Source of the DNA: Parvibaculum sp045863935
GTDB taxonomy: Bacteria > Pseudomonadota > Alphaproteobacteria > Parvibaculales > Parvibaculaceae
Length of the DNA stretch: 64,000 nt
Direction: 5' to 3'
Assembly: GCF_045863935.1 (NCBI RefSeq)
Contig: NZ_BTVP01000013.1
Span: 21,589-85,588, forward strand
Shown here: positions 1 through 8,455 of the stretch, one piece after another
How the letters are laid out: each line of letters opens with the position of its first letter
How positions within the stretch are numbered: the stretch's first letter is position 1
Made by a program: the position numbers and the translations under genes
Notes under the pieces: generated by a model
Told to the model about the DNA's origin: nothing
Seen by the model: the letters and a program-made list of their open reading frames with translations, nothing else
Databases searched by the model: none

Positions 1-138
1 GCTTTCCCGCGGCTCTTTTTTGTTTTTGAACCCGTCTCGTGTCCCCGATGGCACGGATATTGATCCCTCTATCCCCGAGTGTGCCGGTATGGAGCATCCG
101 TCTCCGCTGGCTGCGTAACAAGGACCGGGGATTGCGGG

Positions 139-726
139 ATGACCGTCTACGACACGAAGGACGATGAGATCGGGTTCGCGGGGGCCGAATGCGTGACCCT
201 TTCGGAGTTCATGGCTTCGGGCCTCTTCCAGCGCACCTATAGCGAGGGGATGCGCCTCGTGGAGGAGACCTCCGCCTATCTCGACGGTCCCGGCCGCGAG
301 GCTGCCAGAGCGCTCGCCAGGGACGCTTCGCTTGCCTATGCGGGCGAGAGCATGCGCCTTACCACGCGGCTGATGCAGGTTGCCTCCTGGCTCCTCGTCC
401 GCAAGGCAGTGCATGAGGGCGAGATGACGGTAGAGGAGGCGAACTCGGAGAAATACGCGCTCGCGACCAAGCAGATCGCCCGTCAGCCGCGTTTCGACGG
501 GGTCGAAGCGCTGCCGGCGAAGCTCAGGGAGTTGATCGAGCGTTCGGAACGGCTTTATGCGCGGGTCGAGCGTCTCGATACGCAGCTTCGTGTGAACGGG
601 ACTGCCGCGCCGAAGAGCCATCCGCTTGCCGAGCAGTTTGCCCGCGTCGAGGACTTCTTCCGCGAGCATCTGTCCATGGAGTTTCCGCGCCGCGAGTTCG
701 GCCGCCGCAAGTACCGCCCGGAATAA
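139..726 (+). CDS. rcdA: DUF1465 family protein, RcdA-like CtrA-degradation adaptor
   Basis: This 195-residue cytoplasmic protein matches DUF1465. The characterised member of that family is Caulobacter RcdA, an adaptor that works with CpdR and PopA to deliver the cell-cycle regulator CtrA to ClpXP. The conserved family core is visible at about residues 30-90 (GMRLVEETSAYLDGPGREAA, then GESMRLTTRLMQVASWLL). A helical region and a basic C-terminus follow, with no signal peptide or membrane segment. The frame is open upstream to a GTG at 79. I place the start at the ATG at 139 because family members begin close to this point and a purine-rich stretch (121-138) precedes it. The gene converges on rpmE across a shared terminator. 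The adaptor role is inferred from the family. Confidence 0.8.
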   Translation: MTVYDTKDDEIGFAGAECVTLSEFMASGLFQRTYSEGMRLVEETSAYLDGPGREAARALARDASLAYAGESMRLTTRLMQVASWLLVRKAVHEGEMTVEEANSEKYALATKQIARQPRFDGVEALPAKLRELIERSERLYARVERLDTQLRVNGTAAPKSHPLAEQFARVEDFFREHLSMEFPRREFGRRKYRPE

Positions 727-750
727 GCTTCTGCAGATTCCCAAAGAAAA

Positions 751-775
751 AGCCCCGCGAAAGCGGGGCTTTTTT
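751..775. terminator. Bidirectional intrinsic terminator between rcdA and rpmE
   Basis: A perfect 8-bp stem (agccccgc / gcggggct) closes a GAAA tetraloop. It is followed by a T run on the plus strand and preceded by an A run that serves the minus strand. It lies between two convergent genes and can end both transcripts. Confidence 0.9.
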
Positions 776-798
776 GCTTGGTCTCGAGGTGCTCGAGG

Positions 799-1020
799 TC
801 AGCCGCCAATAAAGCCGAACTTCTTCTTGAACCGGCTCACACGGCCGCCACGATCGAGGATCTGCTGTCCGCCGCCGGTCCAGGCCGGGTGCGTGGTCGG
901 ATCGATGTCCAGAACCAGCGTTTCGCCCTCGGCGCCGTAGGTCGAGCGGGTCTTGAATGTGGAGCCATCGTTCATCTGAACGGTGATGAAGTGGTAGTCC
1001 GGATGGATATCTTTCTTCAT
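799..1020 (-). CDS. rpmE: 50S ribosomal protein L31, cysteine-free type
   Basis: This 73-residue protein of the large ribosomal subunit begins MKKDIHPDYHFITVQMNDGS and ends with the basic GGRVSRFKKKFG segment typical of L31. The four zinc-binding cysteines of the E. coli protein are absent, so it is the C-minus form common in alphaproteobacteria and does not need zinc. The frame stays open upstream (to 1077), but the MKKDIHP start at 1020 is the universal family start. The gene stands alone and shares its terminator with rcdA. Confidence 0.96.
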   Translation of the reverse strand: MKKDIHPDYHFITVQMNDGSTFKTRSTYGAEGETLVLDIDPTTHPAWTGGGQQILDRGGRVSRFKKKFGFIGG

Positions 1021-1356
1021 GGCTCTCGGCCTTCCTGAAGCTTTGGGCCTGCCCCGCAGGTGCCCGGTGTCTTGCAATGGCGCGCGGCGGCACTCCTTCG
1101 GGAATGCCTGCGCTGCCGGAATGGGGGCTTATAACGAAGGCCGGATGCTGTTGCAAGGCCGGTTTTGGAGCCATTTCGCAGGTTTTGCGCGGTCATGCCG
1201 CAGCCGCTGGCGGGGCCGTATCATTGCTCCCGGGCTCGCATGATTGCTATATCAGCGGCGCGCCGAAACTATACACGGGTGCCGGGCCTGGCATAGGGTC
1301 GCCTCCCTTGCGCGAACAGCCGGAAATGCCGACCGGGAGCGCCAATTGAGAGCCTT
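1021..1356. other. Intergenic region between divergent rpmE and the ABC exporter
   Basis: This 336-base stretch lies between two divergently transcribed genes and should hold both promoters. I see no conserved short ORF, RNA gene or repeat. On the minus strand, a TTATAAG sequence around 1128-1134 could be the rpmE -10 region, but I cannot pair it with a good -35 element. Confidence 0.5.
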
Positions 1357-3207
1357 ATGAGCGAAACATCGAATCCGGTCGTCGAGGCCATTGAAGAAGA
1401 AGCACTGCGCCGGAAGCCCGCGAAGGGCGCCCGCCCGCTGCTTCGGCTTTTGCCCTTTCTCGGCCGCTACCGTGCGATGGTGGCGCTTGCCTTCATCGCT
1501 CTCGTCTTCGCGACGCTCGCGACCCTTGCAATCCCCATGGCGAGCCGCCGCGTAATCGACAACGGCTTCAGCCGCGAGAATGCAGCTTTCATCGATCAGT
1601 ATTTCCTCGCCCTGGTCATCGTCGCCCTGGTGCTCGGCATTGCGAGCGCGGCGAGGTTCTTCTTCGTGAGCTGGCTCGGCGAGCGGGTCGTCGCGGATCT
1701 CAGGCGGGACGTTTACGAACACATCCTGAAACTCTCGCCGGCCTTCTTTGAGCTTACGCGTACGGGCGAGGTGCTGTCGCGCCTCACCGCCGACACCACG
1801 CTCATCAAGACGGTGGTCGGCTCCTCGGCGTCGATCGCGCTTCGCAACGTGTTTCTGTTTTTCGGCGCGGCGGCGATGATGGCGGCGACGAGCCCCTATC
1901 TTTCGGGCCTCGTACTTCTCGCCATCCCGGCCATCCTTCTGCCGCTTATCGTCTTCGGGCGATGGGTCCGGCGCCTCTCCCGCTCGGCGCAGGACCGGCT
2001 TGCGGATACGAGCGCTTTCGGAACGGAAAGTCTCAACGCCATTCAGATCGTGCAGGCTTTCACGCATGAGAAGATCGACAATGAGCGTTTCGGCGAGCAT
2101 GTCGAGCATGCTTTCGATAGTTCGCGTTCGCGCATCGTGGCGCGGGCCGTCCTCACCGCGCTCGTTTTTTTCTTCGGTCTGTCGAGCGTCGTTGGTGTGC
2201 TCTGGGTCGGTGCGAATGCCGTTCTTGCCGACACGATGTCGGGCGGCGAACTGTTCGAATTTATCCTCTATGCCGTCTTCGCCGCCTCCGCACTTGCGGC
2301 CCTTTCGGAAATCTGGGGCGACATGCAGATGGCTGCAGGCGCGACCGAGCGGCTGATGGAGCTTCTCGATGTCGAGCCGGCAATCGCTGCGCCTGCGCGG
2401 CCCATCCCCATCGAAACGCCGCGCGGCGAAATCTCCTTCGAGAATGTGACCTTCTCATATCCGTCGCGTCCGGGTGTTTCCGCCCTGCACGATTATTCGC
2501 TCACAGTCTCGCCCGGCGAAACGGTGGCGCTGGTCGGCCCTTCGGGCGCCGGCAAGAGCACGGTCTTCCAGCTATTGTTGCGCTTCTATGACCCGCAACA
2601 GGGCCGCATCCGGCTCGACGGTGTCGATCTCACCGACGCGGATCCGAAAGTGCTGCGCAGCCATCTGGCGCTCGTGCCGCAGGAAACGGTCGTCTTCGGT
2701 ACGACGGTCACCGAGAACATCCGCTACGGGCGGCCCGAGGCGACGTTCGAAGAAGTGCGTGCGGCGGCCGCTGCCGCGCGGATCGACGACTTCATCATGC
2801 GCCTGCCGCAAGGCTACGAAACCGAAGTCGGCGAGCGCGGCGTGATGCTTTCGGGCGGGCAGCGTCAGCGCATCGCGATTGCGCGGGCGATCCTCCGCGA
2901 CGCGCCGGTCCTCCTGCTCGACGAGGCGACGAGCGCGCTCGATGCGGAAAGCGAAAAGCTCGTGCAGCAGGCCCTTGAAGGTCTGATGCAGAACCGCACG
3001 ACGCTCGTCATCGCGCACCGGCTTGCGACTGTGCTCAAAGCGGACCGCATCGTGGTAATGGACGAGGGCCGCGTCGTTGCTTCCGGCACGCATGAGGAAC
3101 TCGTGAAGCAGGGCGGACTTTATGCCCGCCTCGCGCGGCTGCAATTTGCGGCCGGACAGGATTTCGAAAATGCCGCCGGCGAGCGTTCCGCCAATATCGG
3201 CGGCTGA
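1357..3207 (+). CDS. ABC exporter, fused membrane and ATPase domains (MsbA/ABCB type)
   Basis: This 616-residue half-transporter should dimerise in the inner membrane and use ATP to export a lipid, peptide or drug. A cytoplasmic N-terminus leads into about six membrane helices (residues 40-325), then a nucleotide-binding domain. That domain shows Walker A GPSGAGKST near residue 394, the signature LSGGQRQRIAIARA near 498, Walker B VLLLDEATSALD near 517 and the H-loop IAHRLAT near 553. The arrangement is that of the ABCB family, to which MsbA belongs. The substrate cannot be read from the sequence. The lactonase gene follows after 21 bases and may be cotranscribed. The start is the first ATG of the conserved frame. 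Confidence 0.9.
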   Translation: MSETSNPVVEAIEEEALRRKPAKGARPLLRLLPFLGRYRAMVALAFIALVFATLATLAIPMASRRVIDNGFSRENAAFIDQYFLALVIVALVLGIASAARFFFVSWLGERVVADLRRDVYEHILKLSPAFFELTRTGEVLSRLTADTTLIKTVVGSSASIALRNVFLFFGAAAMMAATSPYLSGLVLLAIPAILLPLIVFGRWVRRLSRSAQDRLADTSAFGTESLNAIQIVQAFTHEKIDNERFGEHVEHAFDSSRSRIVARAVLTALVFFFGLSSVVGVLWVGANAVLADTMSGGELFEFILYAVFAASALAALSEIWGDMQMAAGATERLMELLDVEPAIAAPARPIPIETPRGEISFENVTFSYPSRPGVSALHDYSLTVSPGETVALVGPSGAGKSTVFQLLLRFYDPQQGRIRLDGVDLTDADPKVLRSHLALVPQETVVFGTTVTENIRYGRPEATFEEVRAAAAAARIDDFIMRLPQGYETEVGERGVMLSGGQRQRIAIARAILRDAPVLLLDEATSALDAESEKLVQQALEGLMQNRTTLVIAHRLATVLKADRIVVMDEGRVVASGTHEELVKQGGLYARLARLQFAAGQDFENAAGERSANIGG

Positions 3208-3228
3208 CAACGAAAAGAGGGGGAGAGC

Positions 3229-4323
3229 ATGTTCAGAGGTTGGCGTATCGCGGGCTATATTGCCCTTGCCGTTGTCGTAATCGTCAGTGTTCTCGCCTGG
3301 CGCTTCCTTTCCGCGGCCGGTTATTTCACCGGCATTCGTCAGGAGATCGCGGCCGATTGCCGTGCCATTCCCGCCGTTCCGGGACCTGAGGACATCGCAA
3401 TCGACCATGAGCGCAAGCTTGCCTATGTCTCGGCTTACGACCGCCGCGCGGTCATGGCGGGCGCGCCGGGATCGGACGCCGTGCGCGGGGGCATCTACAC
3501 GATCGACCTTTCGGCACCCGAAGCCGACTGGGCCCTGTCTCCCGTTACCCCTGCCACGCCCGAGGATTTCCGGCCGCATGGCATCAGCCTTCATATCGAT
3601 GAAGACGGAGCGCGCAGGCTTTTCGTCGTCAGTCATCCTGCCAAGGGGGGCGACAGGGTCGAGATTTTCGGTATTGCGGCGGACGGTACGCTCTCGCATG
3701 AGGAGAGTGTCGAAAGCTCGCTTTTCGTTTCGTTGAACGATGTGGTGGCGGTCGGCCCGCGCAGCTTCTATGCGACGAACGACCACACGACAAAGAGCGG
3801 CCTTGTGCGCACGCTTTCCGACGGGCTGCTGCTGCGGAACTCCAATGTCGTCTATTTCGACGGCAGCGAAGCCTCGGTTGCCGCGGACACGCTGCTCTAT
3901 CCGAATGGCATCAACGTGAGCCCGGATGGGCAGACGGTCTACGTTGCCTCCACGCTCGGCATGAGCATGTATGTCTATGAGCGCGATGCCGAAACGGGCG
4001 CTCTTGCGGGTGCCGACCACGTTCGTCTCGGCACCGGCGTCGACAATATCGACGTGCAGCCGGATGGGACGCTGCTCATCGGCGCGCACCCAAAGGTTCT
4101 CGATTTCGTTTCTCACGCCGCTGACCCGGCGGAGCTTTCGCCGAGCCAGGTCGTCAGGATCGAGCCCTCGCAGAAGAAGGCGGGCACGATTTATCTCAAT
4201 CTCGGTGGGGAAATTTCAGGCATCAGCGTTGCTGCCGGCTATGGGGACAAGATGCTGCTCGGGCAGGTATTCGAGCCGCGCGTTCTTGTCTGCACGCAGT
4301 CGGAAGAACTGCGCGCCTGGTGA
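3229..4323 (+). CDS. Paraoxonase/arylesterase-like calcium-dependent lactonase (six-bladed propeller)
   Basis: This 364-residue protein resembles the animal paraoxonases (PON), which are calcium-dependent lactonases and arylesterases. The PON signatures occur in order: ED at 54-55, HGIS at 118-121, SHP with His136, LNDVVAVGP with Asn170 and Asp171, NGINVSPDG with Asn226, and DNI with Asp272 and Asn273. All expected calcium ligands and both active-site histidines of PON1 are present. The two cysteines that form the PON disulfide align with Cys44 and Cys355. A hydrophobic segment at residues 8-27 is a signal anchor, so the enzyme should act in the periplasm, where the disulfide can form. A strong RBS (agagggggaga) precedes the ATG. 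Natural substrates could be lactones, including acyl-homoserine lactones, but this is untested. Confidence 0.85.
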   Translation: MFRGWRIAGYIALAVVVIVSVLAWRFLSAAGYFTGIRQEIAADCRAIPAVPGPEDIAIDHERKLAYVSAYDRRAVMAGAPGSDAVRGGIYTIDLSAPEADWALSPVTPATPEDFRPHGISLHIDEDGARRLFVVSHPAKGGDRVEIFGIAADGTLSHEESVESSLFVSLNDVVAVGPRSFYATNDHTTKSGLVRTLSDGLLLRNSNVVYFDGSEASVAADTLLYPNGINVSPDGQTVYVASTLGMSMYVYERDAETGALAGADHVRLGTGVDNIDVQPDGTLLIGAHPKVLDFVSHAADPAELSPSQVVRIEPSQKKAGTIYLNLGGEISGISVAAGYGDKMLLGQVFEPRVLVCTQSEELRAW

Positions 4324-5346
4324 TCAGCGCTCCGTCAGCTTGAATTCGATGCGGCGGTTGCGCCGGTTGGCTGCTTCGCTGCGTTCCTGTTCGAGCGGAT
4401 GAAACTGGCCGAAGCCGGCGGCGACCAGCCGGTTCTCGGGAACGCCCTTTTCGGTGAGGTAGTTCACGACAGCGATCGCGCGGGCGCTGGAGAGATACCA
4501 GTTCGAAGGGAATTGCGGCGTCGCGATCGGGTTCGCGTCTGTGTGCCCGTCGACGCGCAGCACCCAGGGGATATCGTCCGGAATTTCAGCCGCTATCTCC
4601 CGGATCGCCTGAGCGATCTTGTCGAGCTGCTGCTTGCCTGAGGGATTGATATCGGCGGAGCCCGAGGCAAAGAAGATCTCGGACTGCATGGCGAAGCGGT
4701 CGCCGACGATCTCGATATCCTGCCGGTCGCCGAGGATGGCGCGCAGGCGGCCGAAAAATTCGGACCTGTATTTCGCGAGCTCCTGGACCTTCTGCGCGAG
4801 CGCCGCATTGAGACGGCGGCCGAGATTGGCGATCTGCGCCTGCTGCTCCCGGTCTTTCTGTTCGGCCGCGTCGAGCGCCGCCGATAGCGTTGCCAGTTGG
4901 CGTCGCAATGCGGCGATCTGCTGGTTCAGGAGCTCCACCTGCGCGAGTGCTTCGATCGAAACCTGTTTCTCGTCGGCGAGTGCGCTTTCGAGTTCGGCAA
5001 CGCGCGAGCCGGCGCCCGCGCCTTCCTCGGCGAGTGCTGCGAGGCGGTCGCGTTCGGCCGTCGCGGAGGAAAGAGAATCCTGCAGCGACAGGATCGTCAC
5101 CTGCAAGTCGGCCTTTTCCTGCCGTTCGAGCGCAAGCTGGTTCACGAGTTCGGCGATCTGGTTCCTGAGATTTTCGAGTGCGGAATCCTTGTTGCTCACA
5201 AGCTGGCTCAGGAAAAACTGCGTGATCATGAAAATCGTGAGCAGGAAGATCAGCACCAGCAGCAGGCTCGACATCGCGTCGACGAAGCCTGGCCAGTAAT
5301 CCCCGGTAGGCGCGCGGCCTCTTATGCGTCTGCTGACGAGTGCCAT
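4324..5346 (-). CDS. OmpA-domain, MotB-like peptidoglycan-binding partner of the adjacent proton channel
   Basis: This 340-residue protein has a short cytoplasmic N-terminus and one membrane helix (about residues 25-47) with an acidic residue just before it (DAMSS), as in MotB and TolR. A long coiled coil follows (about 50-200), then a periplasmic OmpA-like domain (about 215-340) with VDGHTDANP and a final NRRNRRIEFKL. It is expected to be the peptidoglycan-anchored partner of the MotA/ExbB-type channel encoded six bases upstream. Flagellar genes are absent from the window, so a non-flagellar stator or envelope role is more likely. The stop codon abuts the stop of the lactonase gene. Confidence 0.85.
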   Translation of the reverse strand: MALVSRRIRGRAPTGDYWPGFVDAMSSLLLVLIFLLTIFMITQFFLSQLVSNKDSALENLRNQIAELVNQLALERQEKADLQVTILSLQDSLSSATAERDRLAALAEEGAGAGSRVAELESALADEKQVSIEALAQVELLNQQIAALRRQLATLSAALDAAEQKDREQQAQIANLGRRLNAALAQKVQELAKYRSEFFGRLRAILGDRQDIEIVGDRFAMQSEIFFASGSADINPSGKQQLDKIAQAIREIAAEIPDDIPWVLRVDGHTDANPIATPQFPSNWYLSSARAIAVVNYLTEKGVPENRLVAAGFGQFHPLEQERSEAANRRNRRIEFKLTER

Positions 5347-5352
5347 GACGCG

Positions 5353-6315
5353 TCAGCCCCGCGGACCGAGACGACGGGCCAGTTCTTCAAGCACCGGTTG
5401 CAGCGCCCGCTGGTTCTCGGCCATCTGCACCAGCAAGTGCCGCTCGGCCTGCATCTGCTCGGTAAGCGCGATGATCTGGCCCGCAAGCGCCTTCAGCGTT
5501 GCCTGGTCGCCGCCTGAGGCCAGCGCCTGTTCGATGTTGCGCAGGCGCTTTGCCGTCTCGCCCAGCATGGCGGGTGCGGTCGGATCATAGTCTCCTGAAA
5601 GGTTCGTCACCGTGGAGAGCCATTCCTCAAGCTCGTTGTAGAAGCGGTTCTGCGCCTGTCCGGCCTGAAGGTCGAGGAAGCCGAGGACCAGCGATCCGGC
5701 AAGACCGAAAAGCGAGGAGGAGAAGGCCGTTCCCATGCCCCTCAATGGACCGTCGAGGCCGGCTTTGAGATTGGCGAACACCGTTGCCGGGTCGGCCGTC
5801 TCGACGCTCAGGCCCTGGATCGTGCCCGCAACGGAGGTGACGGTCGTGAGGAGGCCCCAGAAGGTGCCGAGAAGGCCGAGGAAGATCAGCAGGCCGATGA
5901 TGTAGCGCGAGATTTCGCGCTGTTCGTCGAGGCGCGAACCGAGCGAGTCGAGGATCGAGCGCATGGAGAGCGCGTTCAATTGCATCCGTCCCGTGCGGCC
6001 GCCGAGCATCGTCGCCATGGGGGCGAGGAGCTGGGGCGGGGCAGGCGTGGCGAGACCGGGGTCGGCGCGGCGGAAGTCGTTCACCCAGCGCACTTCGCCG
6101 CGCAGCGACTGCACCTGCCGGAAGGCGTAGAGAATGCCGATGACGAGGACGCCGAGGATAAGTCCGTTGAGGCCCGGATTGGCGAGGAAGGCCGTCTCGA
6201 TCTGCCGGTAGAGGATTGCTGCGACGAAGGCTGCGAGGATGATGAAGAAGATCATCCGCATCAGGTAAGGCCGCGGTTGGGAGAGCGCGATTCCGTCCGT
6301 CTTTTCCCTGGCCAT
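5353..6315 (-). CDS. MotA/TolQ/ExbB family proton channel subunit
   Basis: This 320-residue inner-membrane protein has predicted helices near residues 19-40, 50-67, 145-167 and 200-220. The family core IGLLIFLGLLGTFWGLLTTV (about 141-160) precedes a second conserved helix pair around MGTAFSSSLFGLAGSLVLGF. The C-terminal 80 residues form a charged helical tail. With the OmpA-domain protein downstream it should make a proton-driven stator that transmits force to the cell wall or outer membrane. The two genes are six bases apart and probably cotranscribed. The target of the motor is unknown. Confidence 0.87.
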   Translation of the reverse strand: MAREKTDGIALSQPRPYLMRMIFFIILAAFVAAILYRQIETAFLANPGLNGLILGVLVIGILYAFRQVQSLRGEVRWVNDFRRADPGLATPAPPQLLAPMATMLGGRTGRMQLNALSMRSILDSLGSRLDEQREISRYIIGLLIFLGLLGTFWGLLTTVTSVAGTIQGLSVETADPATVFANLKAGLDGPLRGMGTAFSSSLFGLAGSLVLGFLDLQAGQAQNRFYNELEEWLSTVTNLSGDYDPTAPAMLGETAKRLRNIEQALASGGDQATLKALAGQIIALTEQMQAERHLLVQMAENQRALQPVLEELARRLGPRG

Positions 6316-6346
6316 GCGTTCTGCCCTTCTTCTCTGCCGGGCGGCC

Positions 6347-6802
6347 TTAGCCGCCGAAAAGCTTCACGTCCACGCGGTCCTGCGGACCGTTGTCGGACGT
6401 ACCCCCGAGTGCGCGCACGTGAATGCGCTCCGCCTTGACGCCATTCGAGACCAGCACGCGCCTCACCGAAAGTGCGCGCTTGAGTGCCAGCCGCCGCGCA
6501 TTCGACGAGGTGTCGTGCGGCGGGCCTGCATAGGCGCGCAGTTCAAGCCGTCCGCTGCGGCGCTGGAAATCTTCCGCAAAGGCGACCAGCTCTTCCCGCG
6601 CGGTTTTATTGATCGACGATGTATCGGGATCGAAGACCACGCGGACAAGGGCCGGCTGCGGCGGCGATAGCGGCGCTTCGGCCGCGAAAGCCGGCAGCGC
6701 ATTGCCGAGGATCAGCCATATCGCCGCAAGCATGATCGCTCCCAACGGGCTTGCGCGTCTTCTTTCGATGCGTCGGGCTATTGTCATGCGTGGCAGGATC
6801 AT
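6347..6802 (-). CDS. Small periplasmic OmpA-family protein
   Basis: This 151-residue protein has an N-terminal signal peptide (hydrophobic segment around residues 20-40, likely cut after LPAFA) followed by a single OmpA-like peptidoglycan-binding domain (VRVVFDPDTSSINKTAREEL ... RALSVRRVLVSNGV ... DRVDVKLFGG). It lies just upstream of the channel gene in the same direction (31 bases) and probably belongs to the same operon. An in-frame ATG at 6787 is an alternative start that still leaves a complete signal peptide. The remnant of a related gene lies immediately upstream (6925-7078). Confidence 0.8.
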   Translation of the reverse strand: MILPRMTIARRIERRRASPLGAIMLAAIWLILGNALPAFAAEAPLSPPQPALVRVVFDPDTSSINKTAREELVAFAEDFQRRSGRLELRAYAGPPHDTSSNARRLALKRALSVRRVLVSNGVKAERIHVRALGGTSDNGPQDRVDVKLFGG

Positions 6803-6924
6803 CCGTGGCGGGCGGCGTCTCGATGCAGTTTAGGCGTGTTCGCGGTTGCGGAACAGGCCTCTGCATAGCGAGGGCTTTAAGAGGAGAATCCGGCGGAAGT
6901 GGGGCTTTTCTTGCGGGGTGGCGG

Positions 6925-7078
6925 TCAATATCCGTCGAAGCGGATATCCACGCGGTCTTCGAGGGCGTCGCCCTCGTCTACATTGCCCATGGCGCTCGCC
7001 CGCAGGCGGCCCGCGGCAATGCCCTGAGCAAGCGTCACCGTCTTCGCACTGTCCGTGTTTAAAGAAAATCGGCCGTTC
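6925..7078 (-). pseudogene. Remnant of a second OmpA-family gene (C-terminal part only)
   Basis: On the minus strand an open frame ends at the TGA at 6927-6925 and encodes GRLRASAMGNVDEG, then LEDRVDIRFDGY. This matches the C-terminal end of an OmpA-like domain and resembles the neighbouring intact protein (ERIHVRALGG ... QDRVDVKLFGG). The frame is closed upstream by a stop inside the 3' end of suhB. No N-terminal OmpA sequence or credible start codon remains. I interpret it as the leftover end of a duplicated OmpA-family gene, truncated next to suhB. Confidence 0.65.
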
Positions 7079-7880
7079 AGCCCTGCTTATGGGCCTTTTT
7101 CAGCAGGTCGCCCAGCTTGCGGTAGAGCATGTCGTTGCCGGCGACGATGCCGCCGCTGTCGAGCATGGTGTCGCCGCCCTTGAGATCGGCGACAAAGCCG
7201 CCCGCCTCGCGGACGAGGACGATGCCCGCCGCCATGTCCCAGGGAGCGAGCGCGGCTTCCCAGTAAGCGTCGAAGCGTCCGGCGGCGACATAGGCGAGGT
7301 CGAGCGCGGCGGAACCCATGCGGCGGACACCCGCCACTTCGTTCATGACGATGCCGAGTTCGGCGCCGAAGCGCGCATGATCCGGACGGCCGATATGGGG
7401 AATGCCGGTGGCGACGACAGCCTGTGCGAGATCGCGGCGCACGGCGACGCGAATGCGGCGATCGTTGAGAAATGCGCCCTGGCCCTTTTCGGCAATGAAC
7501 ATCTCGTCGGAAATCGGGTTATAGACGAGGCCTGCCACGAGCTGTCCGTCGCGTTCCAGCGCGATCGAAATCGCGAACATCGGAATGCCATGGAGAAAAT
7601 TCGTCGTGCCGTCGAGCGGATCGATGATCCAGCGGTGCGATTTGTCGCTGCCTTCGACGACCCCACCTTCCTCCATCAGGAAGCTATAGCCAGGCCGCGC
7701 CTTCGACAGTTCCTCGAAAAGAACCTTCTCCGCCTTCTTGTCGGCGGCGGTTACAAAGTTCGCCGGCCCCTTGAGCGAGACCTGCAGGTTTTCGACTTCG
7801 CCGAAGTCGCGCTGCAGGCCGCGCGCCGCCTTGCGGGCGGCTGCAACCATTACGCTCATCGAGGGGGTATGGCGGGACAT
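7077..7880 (-). CDS. suhB: Inositol-1-monophosphatase family protein SuhB
   Basis: This 267-residue magnesium-dependent phosphatase belongs to the IMPase family. It shows the metal-binding motif IIDPLDGTTNFLHG (about residues 84-97), the upstream acidic EEGG (about 70), and the second signature WDMAAGIVLVREAGG near residue 214. Substrates in bacteria include inositol-1-phosphate, and SuhB also takes part in rRNA antitermination in E. coli. It lies 11 bases downstream of efp in the same direction, so the two are probably cotranscribed. Its 3' end meets the OmpA remnant. Confidence 0.92.
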   Translation of the reverse strand: MSRHTPSMSVMVAAARKAARGLQRDFGEVENLQVSLKGPANFVTAADKKAEKVLFEELSKARPGYSFLMEEGGVVEGSDKSHRWIIDPLDGTTNFLHGIPMFAISIALERDGQLVAGLVYNPISDEMFIAEKGQGAFLNDRRIRVAVRRDLAQAVVATGIPHIGRPDHARFGAELGIVMNEVAGVRRMGSAALDLAYVAAGRFDAYWEAALAPWDMAAGIVLVREAGGFVADLKGGDTMLDSGGIVAGNDMLYRKLGDLLKKAHKQG

Positions 7881-7891
7881 ATTGGAACCGT

Positions 7892-8455
7892 TCAGTCGGC
7901 GCGGCGGAGATAGGTGACTTCGTTCGTGTCGACGACGATCCTTTCCCCCGTGGTGATGAAGGGCGGCACCATCACGCGAACGCCGTTTTCGAGCAGAGCC
8001 GGTTTGTAGGAGCTTGCCGCCGTCTGGCCCTTCACGGTGGGTTCGGTTTCAGTGATTTCGAGAACCACCTGATCGGGGAGCGAAATGCCGAGCGCAGTTC
8101 CTTCGTGGCTTTCCACCGTCACCTTCATGCCGTCCTGCAGGAAGGCGGCACGGTCGCCGACCCAGTCCTTGGCGAGTTCGATCTGCTCGTAGGTCTCGTT
8201 GTCCATGAAGGTCAGCATCCCGTCATTCTCGTAGAGATACTGGTAGTCCTTCTGCTCGAGGCGGACGCGCTCCACCGTTTCGGCCGAACGGAAGCGTTCG
8301 TTGAGCTTGCGTCCGTCGACGAGGTTCTTCAGTTCGACCTGCGCGAAGGCGCCGCCCTTGCCGGGCTTCACGTGCTGGACCTTGACCGCTGCCCAGAGGC
8401 CGCCCTCGTGCTCGATGACGTTGCCGGGACGGATTTCGTTGCCGTTGATCTTCAT
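7892..8455 (-). CDS. efp: Translation elongation factor P
   Basis: This 187-residue protein relieves ribosome stalling at proline runs by entering the E site. All three OB-like domains are present, with a KOW-like N-terminus and the C-terminal GERIVVDTNEVTYLRR. The modification loop reads HVKPGKGGAF with Lys33 at the tip, the residue that EpmA/EpmB beta-lysylate in bacteria that carry them. No epm gene occurs in the window. The upstream 133-base gap contains an inverted repeat (gccggtt / aaccggc) around 8490-8517 that could be part of its leader. Confidence 0.96.
   Translation of the reverse strand: MKINGNEIRPGNVIEHEGGLWAAVKVQHVKPGKGGAFAQVELKNLVDGRKLNERFRSAETVERVRLEQKDYQYLYENDGMLTFMDNETYEQIELAKDWVGDRAAFLQDGMKVTVESHEGTALGISLPDQVVLEITETEPTVKGQTAASSYKPALLENGVRVMVPPFITTGERIVVDTNEVTYLRRAD

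Noticed and set aside
4324..6315. Possible Zorya defence system (ZorAB-like pair)
   Set aside because: ZorC, ZorD or ZorE-type helicase and nuclease genes are missing nearby, and such channel/OmpA pairs are common housekeeping genes in this group.
6846..7913. Plus-strand frame opposite suhB (355 codons)
   Set aside because: It is antisense to a clear SuhB gene and shows only the composition of a shadow frame.
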